Translations under genes and position numbers: made by a program
NCBI GenBank assembly: GCA_031285245.1
Contig: JAITWN010000112.1
Span: forward strand, 1 to 8,057
DNA: 8,057 nt
Origin: Chromatiales bacterium
Lineage (GTDB): Bacteria > Pseudomonadota > Gammaproteobacteria > SZUA-140
Reading direction: 5' to 3'
Shown: positions 1-7,061 of the stretch, in pieces
How positions within the stretch are numbered: the stretch's first letter is position 1
How the letters are laid out: every line of letters begins with the position of its first letter
Notes under the pieces: model-generated
What the model saw: only the letters and a program-made list of their open reading frames with translations
What the model was told of the DNA's origin: nothing
Database searches by the model: none

Positions 1-41
1 CCTGAACAATCCGGCATCCGACCTGCAGATGCCGCCGAACT
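1..41 (-). other. Non-coding spacer downstream of nuoI, cut by the window edge
   Basis: This is the only stretch in the window outside any gene that is longer than 16 nt. It follows the nuoI TAA stop codon and runs off the left edge. In standard nuo operons the next gene is nuoJ, so this is probably the nuoI-nuoJ spacer, but no nuoJ start is visible. It contains a small inverted repeat, listed separately. No convincing promoter or U-rich terminator tail is seen on the transcribed strand. Confidence 0.6.
12..34 (-). repeat. Short perfect inverted repeat downstream of nuoI
   Basis: CGGCATC at 12-18 pairs with GATGCCG at 28-34, leaving a 9-nt loop. In the nuo transcript this would form a 7-bp, GC-rich hairpin that starts 7 nt after the nuoI stop codon. 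The sequence that follows on the transcribed strand is GATTGTTCAGG, which is not a proper U-tract, so strong intrinsic termination is unlikely. It could protect the mRNA 3' end, act as a weak attenuator before nuoJ, or be chance. Confidence 0.35.
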
Positions 42-533
42 TTACCTGAAGCGGGAATCGTATTCCCGATCAGCAGCAATCTGCTTCTCAAGCTTATCGC
101 CGTGAGCGAGCAGCTTGTCTTTGGTCATGATGTGCTCACCACGACGCTCGAAATGATATTCGAGCACACGGGTTTCGACGATGGCATCCACCGGGCACGA
201 CTCTTCGCAGAACCCGCAATAGATGCACTTGAACAGATCGATATCATAACGCGTTGTGCGCCGTGTACCGTCTTGCGCGCGCGGACCAGCTTCGATGGTG
301 ATCGCAAGCGCCGGGCACACCGCCTCACACAGCTTGCAAGCGATACAGCGCTCTTCTCCGCTCGCGTAACGACGCAGCGCGTGCAAGCCGCGAAAACGAT
401 TCGACTGCGGCGTCTTCTCTTCCGGATATTGCACGGTGATCTTGCGCGCGAAGAAATAGCGCCCAGTCAGTTGCAGGCCCTTGAGCAGCTCCCACAGCAT
501 GAAGCTCTTGAAATAAAAACCGAGGTTCTTCAT
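42..533 (-). CDS. nuoI: NADH-quinone oxidoreductase subunit I (two [4Fe-4S] ferredoxin)
   Basis: NuoI carries clusters N6a and N6b, which relay electrons from NuoG to cluster N2 in NuoB, in the cytoplasmic arm next to the membrane. The 163-residue protein has two 8Fe ferredoxin motifs: CIACKLCEAVCP (Cys63, 66, 69, 73) and CIYCGFCEESCP (Cys103, 106, 109, 113). As known for the family, the fourth cysteine of each motif ligates the other cluster. The N-terminal part (about residues 1-35) is the amphipathic, membrane-facing segment of the family. I chose the ATG at 533 because a strong Shine-Dalgarno (TGAAGGGAG, 549-541) sits 7 nt upstream and the length matches the usual roughly 160-165 residues. 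An ATG at 590 would add 19 unrelated residues inside nuoH. The gap to nuoH is 13 nt. Confidence 0.97.
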   Translation of the reverse strand: MKNLGFYFKSFMLWELLKGLQLTGRYFFARKITVQYPEEKTPQSNRFRGLHALRRYASGEERCIACKLCEAVCPALAITIEAGPRAQDGTRRTTRYDIDLFKCIYCGFCEESCPVDAIVETRVLEYHFERRGEHIMTKDKLLAHGDKLEKQIAADREYDSRFR

Positions 534-546
534 CGGCCGTCTCCCT

Positions 547-1602
547 TCAGTCGAACCAGGGCTTGAGATGTGCCATCGCTGCTGCGGCAACGATCAGAAT
601 CCAGACGATGGTCACCGGAATGAACACCTTCCAGCCAAGACGCATGATCTGATCGTAGCGATAGCGCGGGAACGTCGCCCGGAACCAGAGGAACAAGAAC
701 AGGAAGAATGCTGCTTTCAGCAGCAGCCAGACGATGCCCGGCACCCAGGAGAACACCGCTTCGAGCCCGGGAATACCCTGGAACGGTGACAACCAGCCGC
801 CGAGGAAAAACAGCGCCGACAATATCGCTACCAAAATCATGTTCGCGTATTCGGCGAGGAAGAACAGCGCAAAGGTCATGCCCGAATATTCGACATGGAA
901 ACCAGCGACGATTTCTGATTCGCCTTCGGCAACGTCGAACGGCGCGCGGTTGGTCTCGGCGACACCGGCGATGAAATAAACGACGAGCAGCGGCAGCAAC
1001 GGAATCCAGAACCAATGCAGGATACTGCCCTGCTGCGCCAGCACGATATCACCCAGATTGAGGCTGCGCGAAGCAATGAGCACACCGACGAGCGCAAAGC
1101 CCATGGCGATTTCATAAGCGACCACCTGCGCCACCGAACGCATGGCACCGAGGAAGGCGTATCTGGAGTTCGACGCCCAACCGGCGATGATGATGCCGTA
1201 CACACCCATCGAAGTCATGGCGAAGATATAGAGCAGGCCGGCATTGATGTCGGAAAGCACCATACCCTCATCGAACGGTATCACCGCCCAAGCCGCGAGC
1301 GCGGGCGCCAAGGCCAGAATCGGCGCGAACAGAAACAGGAACCGATTGGAGTTGGTCGGAATGATGATTTCTTTGCACGCGAGCTTGAGGCCATCGGCGA
1401 TCGGCTGGAGCAAACCACGCGGACCAACGCGGTTCGGACCAATACGCACCTGAATGTAGCCGATCACCTTGCGCTCGATGAGCGTCAGGTAAGCCACGGT
1501 CAGCATGATCGGCACCACGATGGCGAGAATCTTGACGACCGTCCACAGCAGCATTTGCAGCCATTCCGGCAGCTCTGCCCAGAGTGAGGTCAGCATCTCC
1601 AT
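547..1602 (-). CDS. nuoH: NADH-quinone oxidoreductase subunit H (membrane, quinone site)
   Basis: NuoH is the membrane subunit that docks the cytoplasmic arm and forms the entrance to the quinone cavity. It links quinone reduction to the proton-pumping subunits. The 351-residue product has about eight hydrophobic helices, roughly at residues 17-40, 88-110, 122-142, 160-177, 199-215, 242-268, 288-307 and 328-345. Both family signatures are visible: VRIGPNRVGPRGLLQPIADG (about 52-71), and PFDVAEGESEIVAG (221-234), whose Glu226, Glu228 and Glu230 lie in the acidic loop tied to quinone and proton coupling. The ATG at 1602 has TGAAGGGAG 9 nt upstream and lies 4 nt after the nuoG stop. Met3 (1596) is possible but would sit 15 nt from the same site. 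The length is normal and no defect is seen. Confidence 0.97.
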   Translation of the reverse strand: MEMLTSLWAELPEWLQMLLWTVVKILAIVVPIMLTVAYLTLIERKVIGYIQVRIGPNRVGPRGLLQPIADGLKLACKEIIIPTNSNRFLFLFAPILALAPALAAWAVIPFDEGMVLSDINAGLLYIFAMTSMGVYGIIIAGWASNSRYAFLGAMRSVAQVVAYEIAMGFALVGVLIASRSLNLGDIVLAQQGSILHWFWIPLLPLLVVYFIAGVAETNRAPFDVAEGESEIVAGFHVEYSGMTFALFFLAEYANMILVAILSALFFLGGWLSPFQGIPGLEAVFSWVPGIVWLLLKAAFFLFLFLWFRATFPRYRYDQIMRLGWKVFIPVTIVWILIVAAAAMAHLKPWFD

Positions 1603-1606
1603 GTGC

Positions 1607-4018
1607 TCAGGCTCCCTTCACCGGCGTCAGCGCGAGCGGCGCGAACAGCCGCCCGAGCGTCTGCGTTTCGGCGAGCCCGGCCGGCAGCAGCGCGCAGCCC
1701 GCCGGCACAGCATCATCCAGCACCACTTCGAACTCCGCCGTGCCCGCGCCTTGGCTCACGCTCACACGCATGCCATCACGTACGCCAAGACGCAGCGCGA
1801 GTTCATTGCCAATGCGCAGCCGTGCGGCTTCGCACGCATCGACGGTGCGCTGCAAAGCATCGGCACGCCGCACGATACTATCGACGGCATAAAGCGGCAC
1901 ATGACCAATACGCATCACCCCGCCGTTGCTGATATCGAGCGTCGTCGGCACGCTCCACTCCGCCTCGCCCGAGGGCGAGGCTTCACCGATCTCGTGGCGC
2001 AGTTCCTCGCGGATGTCTTCCACCGACATGTATTCAAAGCCAGGCACTTCGAGCAGATTGGCGAGCACGCGCAGCACCTTCCAACCCGGACGCGCTTCGC
2101 CCGCCGGCTGCACGGCGCCGTTGAAACTCTGCCAGCGACCCTCGACGTTGACATAAGTGCCAGCGGTCTCGGTGAAGGGCGCTATCGGCAGCAGCACATC
2201 GGCGTACTCAGCCATGGCCTCGCTGCGAAAAGCGGTCATCACGATCACGCATCCGGCAGCGCGCAATGCTTCGAGCGCGAGCGCCGGATCGGCCGCATCA
2301 CGCTCCGGCTCGACACCGAACAGCAACCAGGCATCGAGATTACGCTCGAACATGGTAAGCGCATTCAATCCGCGCGATGAGGCATCCTCACCACCCGGGC
2401 CACGATGCGGAACCGCGCCAGCAAGCCAAGCGCCTGCGGCGTTGGCGCCCTGAGTCAGGAAACCCGTCTCGATGCCGAGCGTGCGCGCGATGACGCCAGC
2501 AAGCGCACGCAGCGTGGAGTATTCAGGATGCATGGCGGCGATATCGCCGAGCACAAGCTGCGGACGCTCGGCGCCGGCAAGGCGCGCAGCGATGCGGCGC
2601 GCGGTCTCATCGACGGTGACACCCGCGAGCAGTGTCTCGTAACCCGCCGGAATCACCACGCTCCGCTGTTCGAGTAGCGCACGCGCCACCGCAGCAAGCG
2701 CGCGCGGCAAGCCGGCACCAGCGGCGACATTCTCAACCACCGGGAAATTGAATTCATACGCTGCAGGATTGATGAACATCACGCCCGCGCCATGGAGCGC
2801 AGCAACGCGGAGGCGATGGGCGAGGATGGGCTGATCTTTACGCGTATAAGAGCCGACCAGCAACACGGCGTCGGCCGCGGCGACTGATTCGAGCGAACGC
2901 CCGAGCCACGGGAACAGCGGCGCGCGCTCTTCATCGCGGAAATCGACTTGGCGCAAACGATGATCGATATTGGCGCTGCCAAGATCGCGCGTCAAACGCT
3001 GGAGCAAATACATTTCTTCAACGGTCGCACTCGCCGATATCAGCGAACCGAGCTTGTCCGCGCTGCCACGCAAAGCCTCGCGCAGTTTTTGCACTGCAAC
3101 TTCAAGCGCAAGCGACCAATCCACCTCATGCCAGGCGCCCTCACGCTTGATCATCGGGCGCAGCAAACGCTGCGGGCCGTTCAGCGCCTCATAGCTGAAA
3201 CGATCGCGATCAGGAATCCAGCATTCGTTGATTTCTTCGCAGTCGCGCGGATCGACGCGCATGACACGATTGGCGCGCGTGCGCACATTCACATGCGAAC
3301 CAATGCCATCATGCGGCGCAATCGCCGGACGCCGCGCCAGCTCCCAGGCCCGCGCCTTGAAGCGGAAAGGCTTGGAAGTAAGCGCGCCGACCGGGCACAG
3401 ATCAATGACGTTGCCGGAGATTTCGGACGTCACCGTGGTGCCGATGTAAGTGCCGATGCGCATGTTCTCGCCGCGACCGGTGGCGCCGAGTTCGCGAATA
3501 CCGGCGATTTCAGTGCCGAAACGCACGCAGCGCGTGCAATGGATGCAGCGCGTCATTTCGGTCGCGATGAGCGGACCGATGTCTTCATCCTTCACTACGC
3601 GCTTGGGCAGATCGTAGCGCGAGAAATCCGCGCCGAAGCCAAGCGAAGTCTCTTGCAGCTCGCACTCACCACCCTCATCGCAGATCGGACAATCGAGCGG
3701 ATGATTGATAAGCAGGAACTCCATCGTGCCCTTCTGCGCCGCGAGCGCTTTGGGCGAACGCGTGAGCACCTTCATGCCATCTGACACCGGCGTCGCACAA
3801 GCTGGCAGAGGCTTCGGCACCTTCTCGACTTCGACCAAACACATGCGGCAATTGGCTGCGATCGAAAGCTTTTCGTGATAGCAAAAACGCGGCACGGTGA
3901 TGCCGGCAGCATCGGTGACTTCGATCAGCATGTCACCGCGGCGCGCCGGATACTGCACGCCGTTGATCTCGACAGTGACCATGTCTTCCTTGCGCACATC
4001 GCCCGGAACTGCGCTCAT
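1607..4018 (-). CDS. nuoG: NADH-quinone oxidoreductase subunit G (iron-sulfur, molybdopterin-fold)
   Basis: NuoG is the largest peripheral-arm subunit and wires NuoF to NuoI. In the 803 residues, an N-terminal ferredoxin domain binds [2Fe-2S] N1b (Cys46, 57, 60, 74). The HPLDCPICDEGGEC box gives N5 ligands (His106, Cys110, 113, 119). CIHCTRC with a distant CPVGAL gives N4 (Cys158, 161, 164, 208). From about residue 285 onward is a molybdopterin-oxidoreductase-like fold, which in complex I is structural and not expected to bind molybdenum. The CxxCxxxC motif of the extra N7 cluster in E. coli and Thermus is absent; that region (about 234-270) keeps only Cys260 and Cys266. The ATG at 4018 overlaps the nuoF stop as ATGA, with GGAGG 4 nt upstream. 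Met13 (3982), with AAGGA close by, is an alternative start. Confidence 0.96.
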   Translation of the reverse strand: MSAVPGDVRKEDMVTVEINGVQYPARRGDMLIEVTDAAGITVPRFCYHEKLSIAANCRMCLVEVEKVPKPLPACATPVSDGMKVLTRSPKALAAQKGTMEFLLINHPLDCPICDEGGECELQETSLGFGADFSRYDLPKRVVKDEDIGPLIATEMTRCIHCTRCVRFGTEIAGIRELGATGRGENMRIGTYIGTTVTSEISGNVIDLCPVGALTSKPFRFKARAWELARRPAIAPHDGIGSHVNVRTRANRVMRVDPRDCEEINECWIPDRDRFSYEALNGPQRLLRPMIKREGAWHEVDWSLALEVAVQKLREALRGSADKLGSLISASATVEEMYLLQRLTRDLGSANIDHRLRQVDFRDEERAPLFPWLGRSLESVAAADAVLLVGSYTRKDQPILAHRLRVAALHGAGVMFINPAAYEFNFPVVENVAAGAGLPRALAAVARALLEQRSVVIPAGYETLLAGVTVDETARRIAARLAGAERPQLVLGDIAAMHPEYSTLRALAGVIARTLGIETGFLTQGANAAGAWLAGAVPHRGPGGEDASSRGLNALTMFERNLDAWLLFGVEPERDAADPALALEALRAAGCVIVMTAFRSEAMAEYADVLLPIAPFTETAGTYVNVEGRWQSFNGAVQPAGEARPGWKVLRVLANLLEVPGFEYMSVEDIREELRHEIGEASPSGEAEWSVPTTLDISNGGVMRIGHVPLYAVDSIVRRADALQRTVDACEAARLRIGNELALRLGVRDGMRVSVSQGAGTAEFEVVLDDAVPAGCALLPAGLAETQTLGRLFAPLALTPVKGA
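1962..1981 (-). repeat. Perfect 20-nt palindrome inside nuoG
   Basis: The + strand reads GCCTCGCCC-GA-GGGCGAGGC, a perfect inverted repeat with 9-nt arms and a 2-nt centre. In nuoG mRNA it could fold as an 8-bp, almost all G-C stem with a CUCG tetraloop, about 355 nt before the stop codon. It encodes the run EASPSGEA, which looks like a flexible linker in the C-terminal region of NuoG. No U-tract follows, so it is not a normal terminator. A role in RNA stability or ribosome pausing is speculation. Confidence 0.6.
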
Positions 4019-5304
4019 GCCGCCTCCGCACGGGCGCCGACCATGCAGCGCTTGTGATCGATGTGATAAACGAATTCATCGCGGAAGTGTTTGAGGAAAC
4101 TCTGCACAGGCCAGGCCGCAGCATCACCAAACGCGCAGATAGTGCGACCTTCGATGCGTCCGGCGGTCTGCATCAGCAGATCGAGATCAGCGGCTTCACC
4201 GCGCCCTTCTTCGATACGCGACACCACGCGATAGAGCCAGCCCGTGCCTTCGCGGCACGGCGTGCACTGCCCGCAGGATTCAGCGTAGTAGAAACGCGAG
4301 ATGCGCTGTAGCGCACGCACCATGCAGGTGCTGTCATCCATCACGATGACGCCGGCCGAACCGAGACCAGAGCCTGCCTTCGACAGCGAGTCATAATCCA
4401 TGGCGCATTCCATGATGACATCAGCAGGCAGCACCGGCATGGAAGATCCACCAGGAATCACTGCCTTCAACTTGCGACCACGGGTGACGCCGCCGGCGAG
4501 TTCGAGCAGATCGCGAAACGACGTGCCGAGCGGTACTTCGTAATTGCCCGGGCGATTGACGTGCCCTGACACCGAAAAGATTTTGCAACCACCGTTATTA
4601 GGCTTGCCGAGGCTGAGGAACCAATCACCGCCGTTGCGCATGATCGAAGGCACCGAGGCGAGCGTCTCGGTGTTGTTGATCGTGGTCGGGCAACCATAAA
4701 GCCCGAAGTTCGCCGGAAACGGCGGTTTGAAACGCGGCTGACCTTTCTTGCCTTCCAGCGATTCGAGCAGCGCGGTTTCTTCGCCGCAGATATAAGCGCC
4801 TGCACCGAGGTGAGAATGGAGTTCGAAATCAACGCCACTGCCAAGGATACTCTTGCCGAGCAATCCCGCCGCACGCGCCTGCGCGAGCGCCGCTTCGAAG
4901 CGTTCAAAAGGCTCGTGGTGGAACTCACCGCGCATATAGTTGTAGCCGACGGTCGCGCCGATGGCGTAACCAGCGATCGCCATGCCCTCAACGAGCGCAT
5001 GCGGATTGAAGCGCAGAATGTCGCGATCCTTGCAGGTGCCGGGCTCGCTCTCATCGGAGTTACACACGATGTACTTCTGACCGCGGGTATGACGCGGCAT
5101 GAAGCTCCACTTCAGGCCAGTCGGGAAACCCGCGCCACCGCGTCCACGCAGTGAAGACTTCTTCACTTCACTGATGATCGCCTCGGGAGAAGTGCCCTCG
5201 CGCAGAATCGTCTTCCACGCCTCGTAGCCACCCACTTTGAGGTAATTATCGAGCGTCCACGGCTGCTCGAATTTCAACGTCTGAAAACAGACTTCGTTGG
5301 CCAT
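4015..5304 (-). CDS. nuoF: NADH-quinone oxidoreductase subunit F (NADH/FMN-binding)
   Basis: NuoF is the entry point of complex I: it oxidises NADH, holds FMN, and passes electrons to its [4Fe-4S] cluster N3. The 429-residue product shows GRGGAGFPTGLKW (54-66) and the glycine-rich GAGAYICGEETALLESLEG (167-185), the family's nucleotide and FMN-binding signatures. It also has the N3 ligands ESCGQCTPC (Cys344, 347, 350) plus Cys390 in TICAFGD. A SLBB-type segment (about 240-300) and the C-terminal helical N3 domain follow in the usual order. The ATG at 5304 lies 3 nt after the nuoE TAA, with GGAG 6 nt upstream (overlapping the nuoE end). Its own stop overlaps the nuoG start by 4 nt. The length is typical of proteobacterial NuoF. 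NuoF works with NuoE and the N-terminal part of NuoG as the NADH dehydrogenase module. Confidence 0.98.
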   Translation of the reverse strand: MANEVCFQTLKFEQPWTLDNYLKVGGYEAWKTILREGTSPEAIISEVKKSSLRGRGGAGFPTGLKWSFMPRHTRGQKYIVCNSDESEPGTCKDRDILRFNPHALVEGMAIAGYAIGATVGYNYMRGEFHHEPFERFEAALAQARAAGLLGKSILGSGVDFELHSHLGAGAYICGEETALLESLEGKKGQPRFKPPFPANFGLYGCPTTINNTETLASVPSIMRNGGDWFLSLGKPNNGGCKIFSVSGHVNRPGNYEVPLGTSFRDLLELAGGVTRGRKLKAVIPGGSSMPVLPADVIMECAMDYDSLSKAGSGLGSAGVIVMDDSTCMVRALQRISRFYYAESCGQCTPCREGTGWLYRVVSRIEEGRGEAADLDLLMQTAGRIEGRTICAFGDAAAWPVQSFLKHFRDEFVYHIDHKRCMVGARAEAA

Positions 5305-5307
5305 GTC

Positions 5308-5811
5308 TTACTCCAACTTGTCCAGAATGGCATCGACTTTTTCCAGCGTCAGATGCTCGTGATAGTGACCATCGACCGCCATCATCGGCGCGCCGGCGCA
5401 AGCCGCCAGACACTCCTCTTCGCGCTTGAGCGTGAAACAACCGTCAGCGCTGGTGCCGCCAAGCGTAACGCCGCAGCGACGTTCGATGTGATTGATGATG
5501 TCATCTCCGCCGCGCAGCATGCACGAAATGTTATTGCACACCGAAACCATATGCCGACCCACCGGCTTGGTTTCGAACATACTGTAGAAGCTTGCGACTT
5601 CATACACAGCAATCTTGGGCATGCCAAGATAAGCAGCAACGGTATCCATCATCGGCGTGGTCAACCAACCCTGTTCGTGCTGCACAGCAGCAAGCGCGGC
5701 AAGCACCGCTGACTGACGACGCTCGGCCGGATACTTACTCGCCCAAGCTTCGATTTCAGCCTTCACGTGCTCGGAAAGCACGAACCCTTCGCTTTCCAGA
5801 TGCGCACTCAC
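5308..5811 (-). CDS. nuoE: NADH-quinone oxidoreductase subunit E ([2Fe-2S] N1a), GTG start
   Basis: NuoE is the 24-kDa-type thioredoxin-fold subunit that carries the [2Fe-2S] cluster N1a beside FMN in the NADH dehydrogenase module. The 167-residue product has a helical N-terminal half (about 10-80, including AVLAALAAVQHEQGW and VYEVASFYSMF). The C-terminal part holds the four ligands as CNNISC (Cys92, Cys97) and CLAAC (Cys134, Cys138). The start codon is GTG (5811-5809), which overlaps the nuoD TGA stop as GTGA. It is preceded by a strong Shine-Dalgarno, GAGGTG, 5 nt upstream. No in-frame ATG exists before residue 54, which lies inside the conserved domain, so GTG is the best supported start. 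The length is typical, and the stop is 3 nt before nuoF. Confidence 0.97.
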   Translation of the reverse strand: MSAHLESEGFVLSEHVKAEIEAWASKYPAERRQSAVLAALAAVQHEQGWLTTPMMDTVAAYLGMPKIAVYEVASFYSMFETKPVGRHMVSVCNNISCMLRGGDDIINHIERRCGVTLGGTSADGCFTLKREEECLAACAGAPMMAVDGHYHEHLTLEKVDAILDKLE

Positions 5812-7061
5812 CGGTCCACCTCGCCAAAAACGATATCGAGCGTGCCAATCACCGCGACGACGTCAGCGAGCATGTGACCACGGCACATTTCATCCACCGC
5901 CCCCATGTGCGCAAAGCCCGGTGCGCGAATCTTCATGCGATAGGGTTTGTTAGCGCCATCGGAAATCAGGTAGATGCCAAATTCACCCTTCGGCGCTTCG
6001 ACGGCAGCATACGCTTCACCGGCAGGAATGCAGAAGCCTTCGGTGAAGAGTTTAAAATGATGAATGAGGGCTTCCATATCGCCCTTCATGGTCTCGCGTC
6101 GCGGCGGCGCCACTTTGTGATTGTCGGTCATCACTGGGCCACTGTTGCGACGCAGCCAGTCGATGCATTGGCGAACGATGCGATTGGACTGGCGCATTTC
6201 TTCCATGCGCACTAGGTAACGGTCATAGCAATCGCCCTGCACGCCAACCGGAATATCGAAATCGAGCCGGTCATAGACTTCATACGGCTGCTTCTTGCGC
6301 AGATCCCAGGCGATGCCCGAGCCACGTATCATCGGACCAGTGAAGCCGAGCTGCATCGCGCGCTCTGGCGTCACGACGCCAATGCCAACCGTGCGCTGTT
6401 TCCAGATGCGGTTGTCGGTGAGCAGCGTTTCGTATTCGTCGAGATAACCCGGAAAGCGTTCGGTGAACGCTTCAAGAAAATCGAGCAGAGAACCGTGGCG
6501 ATCTTTGTTGCGCGCTGCGGTTTCTTTTTCGTTGTGCCACTTCGAAGCGCAGTACTGCGGCATGACATCGGGCAGATCGCGATAGACGCCGCCCGGACGG
6601 TAATAGGTCGCATGCATGCGCGCGCCGGATACCGCTTCATAGGCATCGAGCAGATCTTCACGCTCACGGAACGCGTACAAAAACACCGTCATCGCGCCGA
6701 TGTCGAGCGCGTGCGCACCAACCCACAGCAGATGATTGAGGATGCGCGTGATCTCATCGAACATGACGCGGATATACTGCGCACGCAGCGGCGGCTCGAT
6801 GCCGAGCATCTTTTCCATCGTCAGCACATAGGCGTGCTCATTGCACATCATGGACACGTAATCGAGACGGTCCATGTAACCGATGCTGTGATTGTAGGGC
6901 TTGCTCTCGGCGAGCTTTTCGGTGGCGCGATGGAGCAAACCGATGTGCGGATCGGCACGCTCGATCACTTCGCCATCCATCTCCAGCACCAGACGCAGCA
7001 CGCCGTGGGCCGAGGGATGCTGCGGCCCGAAATTCATGGTGTAGTTGCGAATCTCAGCCAT
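5808..7061 (-). CDS. nuoD: NADH-quinone oxidoreductase subunit D (49-kDa type, quinone site)
   Basis: NuoD descends from the large subunit of [NiFe] hydrogenases and forms the quinone-reduction cavity with NuoB. The 417 residues include the FGPQHPSAHG loop (11-20, His15 and His19), the family signature LHRATEKLAESKPYNHSIGY (43-62), and the following RLDY with Tyr68. These His and Tyr positions correspond to the quinone headgroup contacts known for this family. Later conserved blocks are TGPMIRGSGIAWDLRK (241-256) and the C-terminal IGTLDIVFGEVDR. The protein is separate from NuoC, unlike the E. coli NuoCD fusion. I chose the ATG at 7061 because the product then begins MAEIRNYTMNFGPQHP, as in homologues; the ATG at 7097 would add 12 unrelated residues. 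A purine-rich Shine-Dalgarno (GAGGGGGGGAAG) lies upstream. It overlaps nuoC by 8 nt and nuoE by 4 nt. Confidence 0.97.
   Translation of the reverse strand: MAEIRNYTMNFGPQHPSAHGVLRLVLEMDGEVIERADPHIGLLHRATEKLAESKPYNHSIGYMDRLDYVSMMCNEHAYVLTMEKMLGIEPPLRAQYIRVMFDEITRILNHLLWVGAHALDIGAMTVFLYAFREREDLLDAYEAVSGARMHATYYRPGGVYRDLPDVMPQYCASKWHNEKETAARNKDRHGSLLDFLEAFTERFPGYLDEYETLLTDNRIWKQRTVGIGVVTPERAMQLGFTGPMIRGSGIAWDLRKKQPYEVYDRLDFDIPVGVQGDCYDRYLVRMEEMRQSNRIVRQCIDWLRRNSGPVMTDNHKVAPPRRETMKGDMEALIHHFKLFTEGFCIPAGEAYAAVEAPKGEFGIYLISDGANKPYRMKIRAPGFAHMGAVDEMCRGHMLADVVAVIGTLDIVFGEVDR
5817..5822 (-). promoter_or_regulatory. Shine-Dalgarno site that fixes the GTG start of nuoE
   Basis: On the minus strand GAGGTG matches six consecutive bases complementary to the 16S rRNA 3' end. 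It stands 5 nt before the nuoE GTG codon. It lies within the last codons of nuoD, so terminating nuoD ribosomes would sit on it. This supports the non-ATG start and coupled translation of nuoD and nuoE. Confidence 0.75.

Noticed and set aside
12..34. Intrinsic terminator ending the operon after nuoI
   Set aside because: The stem is only 7 bp with a 9-nt loop, and no U-tract follows on the transcribed strand. The remaining nuoJ-N genes are expected further left.
534..590. Longer nuoI starting at the ATG at 590
   Set aside because: This would overlap nuoH by 44 nt and add 19 residues unlike the family. The ATG at 533 has a strong Shine-Dalgarno at good spacing.
1505..2380. Long open frame of 291 codons on the + strand opposite nuoG and nuoH
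   Set aside because: It spans the nuoG/nuoH boundary on the antisense strand. The translation is rich in Arg, His, Gln and Ala with no recognisable domain, as expected from the complement of GC-rich coding sequence. Both sense genes are strongly conserved.
2948..3784. Second long + strand open frame (278 codons) opposite nuoG
   Set aside because: It lies entirely within nuoG, including its cluster-binding region. The composition is Arg/Ala/His-rich with no motif and no convincing ribosome site. It is best explained as a shadow of codon bias.
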